NCBI GenBank assembly: GCA_000023725.1
Contig: CP001673.1
Coordinates: 1,498,342-1,562,341 of the forward strand
Source: Flavobacteriaceae bacterium 3519-10
GTDB lineage: Bacteria; Bacteroidota; Bacteroidia; Flavobacteriales; Weeksellaceae
Direction of reading: 5' to 3'
Length of the DNA: 64,000 nt
Part shown: one piece after another, positions 36,373 through 43,882 of the stretch
Layout: each line of letters begins with the position of its first letter
How positions within the stretch are numbered: position 1 is the first letter of the stretch
Made by a program: the position numbers and the translations under genes
Notes under the pieces: model-generated
Database searches by the model: none
Seen by the model: the letters and a program-made list of their open reading frames with translations, nothing else
Told to the model about the DNA's origin: nothing

Positions 36373-38760
36373 TTAAAACTCGAATATTAATCCGAAATAC
36401 GGCAAAGGTGTCGAACTGTCCTGCTCACCGGTTTCAAGCAGATAAACCTGTTCATTTTGCGGTGCTTGAGGGTTTGCAATAATGCCGTTATTCTGTCCAT
36501 CACGCTGAAGGTTTACTACCGGCAGCGCACTTGGGCTTTTGGATCCATAGGCGTTTACAAGATCTACATAAGCAGTAAGCTGCCATTTCTTAAATATCCA
36601 TTTTTTCTCGCCGCGTAGATCCAATTGGTGCGAAAGATTTCCGCGCGCCGAATTCAATAAGCTGTAGTTCTGAACAGGCGAGTTGGCGATATTCCAGATG
36701 TTTACCAAAGCGCTTCGCTGCAGGTCGTACGGCGTTTCCGGCAGTCCGGACTGCATGCGGAATCTTGCGCCCACATTCCAGTTTCTGTTAAAATATTTTC
36801 CGGCGGTTACAGAAAGAATGTGCCGCGAATCCCAGCTCGACGGCAAAAGAACACCTGCAGCATTTGAAAACTGCGAGTATCCGAATGTATAAGCCATGAT
36901 GCCATAAAAATCGTTAACCGTTCTTTTCTGAGCCAAAAATTCGATACCATACGTTTCACCGAACCCCCGCGAATCGAGCGGTTCGCTGCCTACTACGCCA
37001 AAATCTCCTCCAATATTGGCCAAAGAAATTTGGTTACGCAGCGAGAACGGATAATTGCTGTATTTTTTATAGTAGCCCTCCACGGTGAGCCTTAGATTAT
37101 TTTTCCCGTTATACTCCACTCCGCCCACTAAATGAGCATTTCTGATGTAGCGAAGGGTATTTTTATTGATAAGGTTTCCACTTTCAGCATAACCTAATGC
37201 CGTGTAAGCCGGAAGTTGATAATAAATTCCGCTGTTGAAATTAACTGCAAATTCGTCTGTGAGCTTATAACTTAATGAGAATCTTGGCGAAAACTGCTCA
37301 AGTGGATTTGTGGTTTCATCCGAATAATCGCTTGCATCGAGACGGATACCGGCAGAAAGCTGCAACCTGTTGTCGAAGAACTTTTTAGCCGTCTGAAGAT
37401 AAAACCCGTATTGCAGCAAATTAAGATCGGATTCAATACGGTCGAAATTCACAGAATTCTGTGTCACATTTTTAAGAACCGAATCATTATAATAATTTGC
37501 AAAATTGATGTTAGTTCCCGCACTGAACTGATAATCTGCCCAACTGAAATCTCTGTCGATCCTTATTTTGTTTTCGCTCTCCTGCGATTTGTAATCGAAA
37601 AGGAGATTTTCAGGGGTTTCAATATTCCGGTAATATTTCAGCGACTGGTTATCAAGCATATTCCGGCTCCAGGTAAAAAGCCATGTTCCGTTTTCGGCAA
37701 GATGCCTGTAGCCCGTGCCCACCGTATAATTCCATTGCGGAGATGATGGAATACGGTCTATTAATGTTAAATTATTTAAAGTGGGTTCGGCATCTTCATT
37801 AAATTTAAAGCTGTCTTTGGCGCCCATCCCGAGGAAATACAGTTCGTCGCCATTGCCGAATTTCTTCGAAACTTTAAATGTTGCGTCATAATAACTCGGC
37901 AGAAACGGCAGGTCGATGGCTTTGAAAAGCAACTGCAGATTCGATTTTCTGACACTGAACAAACCGCTCCACGACTGGTCTTTAGAAAGCGGACCATCCA
38001 CCATTAACTGCATATCGTCAAGCCCGATCACCGCTTTGTAACCCAGTTTATCTTTTCGGGCCTGCTTAAGATTAAATTCGAAAAGCGAAGAAAGCGCGCC
38101 GTTTCTTTTGGCGGGAAAAGCGCCGCTGTAGAAATCGACATCTTTAATAAAATCAACCGTAATAATTCCGCGCGGACCGCCGCTTGCGCCCTGGGTCTGG
38201 AAATGGTTGATCACCGGAACCTCAATACCATCAATATAAAATTTGTTCTCAGCAGAACTTCCGCCCCGAATAAACAAGTCGTTCCGGAACGTAGCCGTAC
38301 TTCCGACACCCGGAAAACTAAGGATCGCTTTGGAGACATCGCGGTTAGAACCCGCATTTTTTTGCACTTCTTCGCTTGTAATATTCCGTAAAGAAAGCGG
38401 ACTTTCAACGGTAGTTTTATAGGTTTTCCGTGTAATCGTAACTTCCTGAATCTCGGCGGCGGCTCTTGTTAAACCCACCGTGAAGGTTAGATTCTGATTC
38501 GGAACTACATTGATGTCATTAAGAAAACTCGGATTATAGCCCGCAGAACTGATCTCTAACGTATAAGTTCCGGAAGCAATTTCAGCAACTGAAATGTTGC
38601 CCGTGCCGGAATAAGTGCTGCCGTTGGCTCCCACGATGCGCGCCTCGGCTGACAGGGGTTTTTTAGAAAACTCGTCATAGACGTTTATATTCAGACTTCC
38701 CACCTGTGCGGTGACGAACAGAGCTGCGAATAAAAAAAGAAAGGAGAATTTAAAATTCAT
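36373..38760 (-). CDS. TonB-dependent receptor with carboxypeptidase-regulatory N-domain
   Basis: 795 residues from ATG 38760 (MNFKFSFLFLFAALFVTAQV, signal peptide). Residues 20-110 form a carboxypeptidase-D regulatory-like beta sandwich (INVYDEFSKKPLSAEARIVG), then a plug (ITSEEVQKNAGSNRDVSKAI, FRNDLFIRGGSSAENKFYID) and an outer-membrane beta barrel ending YFGLIFEF. No SusD partner follows, so it is not a standard Sus pair; substrate unknown. A promoter box and a perfect 9-bp palindrome lie directly upstream. Confidence 0.93.
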   Translation of the reverse strand: MNFKFSFLFLFAALFVTAQVGSLNINVYDEFSKKPLSAEARIVGANGSTYSGTGNISVAEIASGTYTLEISSAGYNPSFLNDINVVPNQNLTFTVGLTRAAAEIQEVTITRKTYKTTVESPLSLRNITSEEVQKNAGSNRDVSKAILSFPGVGSTATFRNDLFIRGGSSAENKFYIDGIEVPVINHFQTQGASGGPRGIITVDFIKDVDFYSGAFPAKRNGALSSLFEFNLKQARKDKLGYKAVIGLDDMQLMVDGPLSKDQSWSGLFSVRKSNLQLLFKAIDLPFLPSYYDATFKVSKKFGNGDELYFLGMGAKDSFKFNEDAEPTLNNLTLIDRIPSSPQWNYTVGTGYRHLAENGTWLFTWSRNMLDNQSLKYYRNIETPENLLFDYKSQESENKIRIDRDFSWADYQFSAGTNINFANYYNDSVLKNVTQNSVNFDRIESDLNLLQYGFYLQTAKKFFDNRLQLSAGIRLDASDYSDETTNPLEQFSPRFSLSYKLTDEFAVNFNSGIYYQLPAYTALGYAESGNLINKNTLRYIRNAHLVGGVEYNGKNNLRLTVEGYYKKYSNYPFSLRNQISLANIGGDFGVVGSEPLDSRGFGETYGIEFLAQKRTVNDFYGIMAYTFGYSQFSNAAGVLLPSSWDSRHILSVTAGKYFNRNWNVGARFRMQSGLPETPYDLQRSALVNIWNIANSPVQNYSLLNSARGNLSHQLDLRGEKKWIFKKWQLTAYVDLVNAYGSKSPSALPVVNLQRDGQNNGIIANPQAPQNEQVYLLETGEQDSSTPLPYFGLIFEF

Positions 38761-38778
38761 TTCGGTAAAAAATTTAGG

Positions 38779-38786
38779 CAAATTTA
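38779..38786 (-). promoter_or_regulatory. -7 promoter box for the TonB-dependent receptor
   Basis: TAAATTTG on the minus strand, 18 bases before the ATG. Confidence 0.55.
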
Positions 38787-38792
38787 CGATAA

Positions 38793-38814
38793 GCGTCCCT
38801 AAGAGTAGGGACGC
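38793..38814. promoter_or_regulatory. Perfect palindrome upstream of the receptor promoter
   Basis: GCGTCCCTA (793-801) and TAGGGACGC (806-814) with a 4-base spacer. It occupies the position of the -33 element of the receptor promoter, so it could be an operator. It could also be the terminator of the fasciclin gene, but no T-run follows on the minus strand. Confidence 0.5.
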
Positions 38815-38845
38815 CTGTCAAACATTAACTATAAAAAAAAACACA

Positions 38846-39796
38846 CTAGGGTAAGATTACTTTGTCAAGTACATGGATGATTCCGTTGCTGCACTGCACA
38901 TCTGTTGCAATTACATTGGCAACTCTGGTATTCGCGTCGGTTATCTTTACACCTCCGTTGGTGGTGATTTTGAAAGTCCCACCCTGGAAGGTTGTAACCG
39001 TCATATTATTCACTATATCATTTGATGCCACGTTAGCGCCTGCAACAACATGATATTTTAGGGCATTTTCTAAAACTGCGGTTGGTACTGCAGCCAGATT
39101 AGGTAAGGTAAGTTCGGTAAGAAGTGAGGTGAAGGCGGCGTTAGTCGGAGCGAAAACCGTGAACGGTGAACTTGCCGAACCGCTTAATATTCCCGCAAAA
39201 TTAGGCATATCGTTTCTGGTTAACGCACTTACCAAGATGCTGAAATTAGGGTTAGCCATAGCGTGCGTAACAACGGTTGGCAAACCGATTACTTTATCAA
39301 CTTTGTGAATAACACCGTTGCTTGCAGCAATATCCGTCTGCGTTACGGTAGAAATTCCGTTAATTTTTACTCTTGAAGCCGTGTTGATGTACATACTCAG
39401 GTTTCTGGTTGATGATGCACTACTCTTTGCCATTGTAGAAACATATCCCGTAGTTACGTTAGCTGCCATCACTTTATCCGATAACACGTGATTAAGCAAA
39501 ATTTCTTTAAGTGCAGCTGCGGGCACGTCATTTAGGCTTGCAAATCCATTCTCACTCAGAAATTGCGTGAAAGCGGCATTGGAAGGAGCGAATACAGTAA
39601 ATGTTCCGGTGGCGCTCAGCGTGGTGCTTAAACCTGCTTTATCGATAGCAGCTTTTAAGTTCGAAAGATCTGCGTCTCTCGAAGCAAGATCATAAATACT
39701 GCCGGAGTTTGGCATTTCGTCCCTTGATTCTTCGCAGGAGATCATCACGAAGCCGAACATTAAAGCTACGGCAAACAGTTTTAATAAATTTTTCAT
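38846..39796 (-). CDS. Fasciclin-domain lipoprotein
   Basis: 316 residues from ATG 39796 (MKNLLKLFAVALMFGFVMISCEES): lipobox MISC, so a lipoprotein. Two fasciclin domains at about 35-165 and 180-315, each with the block TVFAPSNAAFTQFL / TVFAPTNAAFTSLL and the ending NGVIHKVDKVIGLP / NGIIHVLDKVILP. Fasciclin domains mediate adhesion. An earlier TTG start six codons upstream is unlikely. Its stop lies 32 bases above the palindrome of the receptor promoter. Confidence 0.92.
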   Translation of the reverse strand: MKNLLKLFAVALMFGFVMISCEESRDEMPNSGSIYDLASRDADLSNLKAAIDKAGLSTTLSATGTFTVFAPSNAAFTQFLSENGFASLNDVPAAALKEILLNHVLSDKVMAANVTTGYVSTMAKSSASSTRNLSMYINTASRVKINGISTVTQTDIAASNGVIHKVDKVIGLPTVVTHAMANPNFSILVSALTRNDMPNFAGILSGSASSPFTVFAPTNAAFTSLLTELTLPNLAAVPTAVLENALKYHVVAGANVASNDIVNNMTVTTFQGGTFKITTNGGVKITDANTRVANVIATDVQCSNGIIHVLDKVILP

Positions 39797-39980
39797 AATA
39801 AGGATGTTTTTCAATTAAAACACAAAAGACAATAATCATACTAAACTTTTACTTTTAGTATAGAACCTTACTATTTATGTTATTGATGAATTTTGATAAG
39901 AAGATTGGTCTCACGCAGGAACTCGCTAAAAATCAAGAAAATAACAAACGCTGGACACGTCTCAAAGCTGTAAACAAGGA

Positions 39981-40080
39981 AAAAGCCCCCAATGCCGGGA
40001 GCCTTGATTGCAATTAAATAAGAGTGAGGTTTAAAAATTCTCCAGGCCTCAGTTAAAATGCGATAGGGTCGCGGGCTTAT
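39981..40080 (-). ncRNA. Candidate structured RNA or 3' UTR element after the M23 gene
   Basis: In the 306-base gap 39797-40102 no protein gene is convincing. The minus-strand sequence 40078-39983 can close with AAGCCC (at 40078-40073) against GGGCTT (39988-39983), enclosing a GCGA-CCCTA-TCGC hairpin (40072-40060) and TGAGG/CCTCA arms (40051-40047 with 40029-40025), and then a T-run. That multi-stem layout suggests a structured RNA with a terminator. The strand is inferred from the T-run. The rest of the gap (39797-39980) shows nothing recognisable. Confidence 0.4.
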
Positions 40081-40102
40081 CACCTTGCGCTTTCTCCGTA
40101 AA

Positions 40103-40783
40103 TCAATTGCCGATCTTCAGCAGTAGATTTGGATCAGGACAGTTTTCACGGTAGAAATCCAGTTCGCTGATACTGCATACTCCGGGATAATCGCCTTTTT
40201 TATTTTCGATATCTTTAATGATCTGGAAATGCAGATGTGGCGCATAATCACCGTTCACAGGCGGTTTGCCGAGTTCGGCGATCTTCTCCCCTTTTTTTAC
40301 GGGTTGGCCTACCTTTTTTCCGTTCAGACTTTCAAGACTTAAATGACCGTATAACGTGTAGAATGTAAAACATTCAATTTCGTGCTCAACAATGACCGTC
40401 GGGCCATAATCACCGAAAAAGGTATTGTTTTGAAAACTGTGTATTGTCCCATCCAAAGCGCTCACAACGGCAGTTCCGGCTTTGATCCAAAGATCCAAAC
40501 CGATATGAATATTACGTTCTTCTGAGTTTTCATCATTAAAATTAGTGCTCCTCTTATAAAGATTCCGCTTTTCGAGGTAACCGCCAAACGCAACTTTCGC
40601 ATGATTTACTGAAAGATGATTTTCAACAAACTCTTCAAATTTTTCTGCGTCGGTAAGGTCTAAATTGAGTTCGTCTGTATGTTGTGCTGAAAGATCGAAC
40701 GCGACGTAATCTTTGTAATCAATTGAAGCGTCAATCACTTTTACGGCGGTTTGTTTTTGGAGAATATCGTTGAATGTGGTCAT
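40103..40783 (-). CDS. M23 family metallopeptidase
   Basis: 226-residue LytM-type zinc endopeptidase. NIHIGLDLWIKAGTAVVSAL carries the first zinc His and Asp, YTLYGHLSLESL and APHLHFQII the catalytic and third zinc His residues. No signal peptide or membrane segment is visible at the N-terminus (MTTFNDILQKQTAVKVIDAS), which is unusual for a cell-wall hydrolase, so it may act in the cytoplasm or be exported without a classical signal. Confidence 0.88.
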   Translation of the reverse strand: MTTFNDILQKQTAVKVIDASIDYKDYVAFDLSAQHTDELNLDLTDAEKFEEFVENHLSVNHAKVAFGGYLEKRNLYKRSTNFNDENSEERNIHIGLDLWIKAGTAVVSALDGTIHSFQNNTFFGDYGPTVIVEHEIECFTFYTLYGHLSLESLNGKKVGQPVKKGEKIAELGKPPVNGDYAPHLHFQIIKDIENKKGDYPGVCSISELDFYRENCPDPNLLLKIGN

Positions 40784-40964
40784 TTTTATTTTTTGAAAAT
40801 CAAAGATAGAAAATGGAAAGAGAAACTTTAGTTTGAAACTGCTCCCGGCTGGTACACGACAACTTTAATCCACTCCTCATGCAAAAAGGCGAAGAATTCC
40901 GCTCCTCCTGAGGGCAATTCCGCACCTTCCATTTTCCAAATTAACTCATTTTCAAATTTTCAAA

Positions 40965-42950
40965 TTAAAGAAGACCCTCATCCACAAAATTCGGCAGCGT
41001 CACTTTCAAATTCGGTTCTGCCTCCATCGCTCTTTTGATCGCGAAAACAGCGCCTTCATTTCTTGCCCAGCTACGGCGCGAAATGCCGTTGTTTACATCC
41101 CAAAACAGCATAGATTTTAATCTTCTGTCAGCATCAGCGCTGCCATCTAGCAGCATGCCGAAACCACCGTTGATCACTTCGCCCCAGCCGACACCGCCAC
41201 CGTTATGGATGGAAACCCACGTCGCGCCACGGAAACTGTCGCCAATTACATTCTGGATCGCCATATCGGCTGTAAATCTCGAGCCGTCATAAATATTGGA
41301 AGTTTCTCTGTACGGCGAATCAGTTCCCGAAACATCGTGATGATCGCGTCCTAAAACCACAGCCCCGATTTCTCCATTTGCGATGGCTTTATTGAAGGCT
41401 TCAGCGATTTTCATCCGTCCTTCGGCGTCGGCGTATAAAATCCTCGCCTGTGAACCTACGACCAAATTGTTTTCCTGAGCCCCTTTGATCCACGTGATGT
41501 TATCTTTCATCTGCTGCTGAATTTCTTCGGGAGAATTTTTTATCATTTCCTCTAAAACCTGGCAGGCAATTTCATCGGTTTTCTGCAGATCTTCGGGCTT
41601 CCCGCTGGTACAAACCCATCGGAACGGGCCAAAACCATAATCAAAACACATCGGGCCCATAATATCCTGCACATAGCTTGGGTATCTAAACTCCCTTCCA
41701 ATTGTCGGGTTTTCGGACAGTACATCGGCGCCGGCTCTTGATGCTTCGAGTAAAAAGGCATTTCCATAATCGAAAAAATAAGTTCCTTTCTCAGTATGTT
41801 TATTGATGGCTGCAGCGTGTCGCCTTAAACTTTCCTGTACCTTTTCTTTGAACAGCTCTGGATTTTCGGCCATCATTTTATTCGATTCTTCGAAAGTCAG
41901 ACCTGCCGGATAATAGCCACCCGCCCACGGATTGTGCAGTGAAGTCTGGTCAGAGCCAATGTCGATGGTGAGCTGAGCTTCGTAAAATTCCTCCCAAACT
42001 TCAACCACATTTCCGAGATAAGCCAGAGAAACGGTTTCATTTTTTTCTTTCGCAACTTTTACGCGTTCTACCAGCTCATCAAGTTGATCATAAATTTCAT
42101 CGATCCATTTCTGCTCGTGACGTATTTTGGTGATTTTAGGATTCACTTCCGCGCAAACCGTGATGCAGCCTGCAATATTTCCGGCTTTTGGCTGCGCTCC
42201 GGACATTCCACCTAAACCTGAAGTAACGAATAATCCGCCTATAGGCGATTTCTTGATTTTTCTAAAAGCATTCAGAACGGTAATTGTAGTTCCGTGAACA
42301 ATTCCCTGCGGACCGATGTACATATAAGATCCTGCCGTCATCTGTCCGTACTGCGAAACGCCGAGCGCATTGAATTTTTCCCAGTCGTCGGGTTTAGAAT
42401 AATTCGGAATCATCATTCCGTTCGTCACCACTACTCTCGGCGCATCTTTATGCGACGGAAATAACCCCATCGGATGGCCAGAATACATGGTTAAGGTCTG
42501 TTCGTCCGTCATTTCCGACAGATATTTCATCGTCAGCAGATACTGCGCCCAGTTCTGGAACACCGCACCATTACCGCCGTACGTGATGAGTTCGTGAGGA
42601 TGCTGCGCTACCGCGTAATCCAGATTGTTCTGAATCATCAGCATAATGGCTTTTGCCTGTTCGGATTTCCCGGGATATTCGGCAATATCTCTCGCTTTCA
42701 TCTCATAATCCGGACGGAAACGGTACATATAGATTCGCCCGTATTTTTCAAGTTCATCTTTAAATTCCGGTAAAAGTTCTGCATGAAATTTTGGTTCGAA
42801 ATAGCGCAATGCGTTTTTGAGAGCGAGTTTTTTCTCTTCTTCGGTAAGGATTTCTTTGCGTTTCGGCGCGTGATTGATGTTTTGTCCGTATGGTTTTGGC
42901 TGAGGTAGTTCGGAAGGAATTCCCTGCTGTATCTGTTCCTGGAAAGTCAT
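40965..42950 (-). CDS. hutU: Urocanate hydratase
   Basis: Second step of histidine degradation: urocanate to imidazolonepropionate, using tightly bound NAD+. 661 residues from ATG 42950 (MTFQEQIQQGIPSELPQP); a reading 26 codons longer is not supported. Recognisable blocks include ELITYGGNGAVFQNWAQYLL, GLFVTSGLGGMSGAQPKAGN, the active-site GFGPFRWVCTSG and ATWVSIHNGGGVGWGEVING. It is longer than the 550-residue E. coli-type enzyme but of the Bacteroidetes type. No other hut gene is in the window. Confidence 0.95.
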   Translation of the reverse strand: MTFQEQIQQGIPSELPQPKPYGQNINHAPKRKEILTEEEKKLALKNALRYFEPKFHAELLPEFKDELEKYGRIYMYRFRPDYEMKARDIAEYPGKSEQAKAIMLMIQNNLDYAVAQHPHELITYGGNGAVFQNWAQYLLTMKYLSEMTDEQTLTMYSGHPMGLFPSHKDAPRVVVTNGMMIPNYSKPDDWEKFNALGVSQYGQMTAGSYMYIGPQGIVHGTTITVLNAFRKIKKSPIGGLFVTSGLGGMSGAQPKAGNIAGCITVCAEVNPKITKIRHEQKWIDEIYDQLDELVERVKVAKEKNETVSLAYLGNVVEVWEEFYEAQLTIDIGSDQTSLHNPWAGGYYPAGLTFEESNKMMAENPELFKEKVQESLRRHAAAINKHTEKGTYFFDYGNAFLLEASRAGADVLSENPTIGREFRYPSYVQDIMGPMCFDYGFGPFRWVCTSGKPEDLQKTDEIACQVLEEMIKNSPEEIQQQMKDNITWIKGAQENNLVVGSQARILYADAEGRMKIAEAFNKAIANGEIGAVVLGRDHHDVSGTDSPYRETSNIYDGSRFTADMAIQNVIGDSFRGATWVSIHNGGGVGWGEVINGGFGMLLDGSADADRRLKSMLFWDVNNGISRRSWARNEGAVFAIKRAMEAEPNLKVTLPNFVDEGLL

Positions 42951-43024
42951 AGTTCTGTTTAAATAATTCTTCAAAAAAATTAAAGTTTTAAAGATATCTA
43001 AATTATAAAACATGCGCTTCCAAT

Positions 43025-43058
43025 TCACAAAAAAATTCCGGTCTTAAAAACCGGAATT
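43025..43058 (-). terminator. Terminator after the small acidic protein genes
   Basis: Inverted repeat AATTCCGGT (034-042) and ACCGGAATT (050-058); on the minus strand a T-run follows. Confidence 0.8.
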
Positions 43059-43088
43059 ATATGTAAACTTAAACAGACCGAAGTCTGG

Positions 43089-43397
43089 TTATTCATCGTA
43101 CCTAGCCACATCTTCACTGTCGGGCTCAAGATCGTTGGCCGTAAGGCTCGGTGACTGGGTTTTGCTGCCGTCATCTGCGGGTAACTGATCGATGATCTGC
43201 TCATAATTGTCGTCATCCGCGGCACCCGGCACATCCAGACCGTAAGGCATACCGTCGTTTCCGCGCTCCGCTGTTATGGGGTTTCCGTCACCGTCGAGGC
43301 GTACGGGATTATGTTTCGTAAAAATATCGTCACTCGGATTATAATCCATTTCTTCGAGTTTTCTTTCCTGCTCTTTTTCGTTTTCGTCTGTACTCAT
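43089..43397 (-). CDS. Small acidic hydrophilic protein, unknown
   Basis: 102 residues from ATG 43397 (MSTDENEKEQERKLEEMDYN). Very rich in Asp, Glu, Asn and Pro with almost no hydrophobic core (NPVRLDGDGNPITAERGNDG, DVPGAADDDNYEQIIDQLPA), so probably intrinsically disordered. I do not recognise a family. A similar small hydrophilic gene lies 45 bases upstream on the same strand and a terminator follows, so the two are likely co-transcribed. Confidence 0.7.
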   Translation of the reverse strand: MSTDENEKEQERKLEEMDYNPSDDIFTKHNPVRLDGDGNPITAERGNDGMPYGLDVPGAADDDNYEQIIDQLPADDGSKTQSPSLTANDLEPDSEDVARYDE

Positions 43398-43441
43398 AAT
43401 CGTGTATTTTGGTGATTTTGTCATATTAAATTAACTTGTGG

Positions 43442-43708
43442 TTATAATTCTTCCCCTAACTGCTGGTTTTTGTTATTCTCCCAAGCATCGTTATAGGCTT
43501 TTTTCTGGTTTTCCCACGCTGTTGGCGGGACCGCGTTTTCTGCATCTTTTACAACGCTTTCATGGGTAATTTCGGGGTTCCGTACGTCTTTTATGCGCAC
43601 GTCTGCGTTTTCTACGGCTTGATTTTCTTCATTATAATCAGGATTGTTGTTTTGATTTCTCTCTACATTATTAAAATCCTGAGACTTCTTGAAATTGTTA
43701 TTGTCCAT
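43442..43708 (-). CDS. Small hydrophilic protein, unknown
   Basis: 88 residues (MDNNNFKKSQDFNNVERNQN), dominated by Asn, Glu, Lys and Asp, with a C-terminal stretch PPTAWENQKKAYNDAWENNK. Likely disordered; no family recognised. Divergent from ftsK across 174 bases that hold the ftsK promoter box. Confidence 0.65.
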   Translation of the reverse strand: MDNNNFKKSQDFNNVERNQNNNPDYNEENQAVENADVRIKDVRNPEITHESVVKDAENAVPPTAWENQKKAYNDAWENNKNQQLGEEL

Positions 43709-43860
43709 TTTGATTGTTTTTGGTGGTTTCTTTTTTCAGTTCAAATTGCATTCCGAAACGCGCGGAGGTCTTAATAAAAGTATTTTTTAATTCTTACTTA
43801 AATACTGCTGAAAAGCTAAAATATACCGCACTTAGCAGAAGTTCTTCATAATAATTTTTT

Positions 43861-43868
43861 TAAATTTG
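43861..43868 (+). promoter_or_regulatory. -7 promoter box for ftsK
   Basis: TAAATTTG, exact TAnnTTTG match, 15 bases before the ATG at 43883. Confidence 0.5.
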
Positions 43869-43882
43869 CCCAGACTGATATT

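Noticed and set aside
39880-40083. 67-residue minus-strand reading frame as a protein gene
   Set aside because: It overlaps the structured-RNA candidate, has no promoter or signal and an atypical composition; treated as non-coding.
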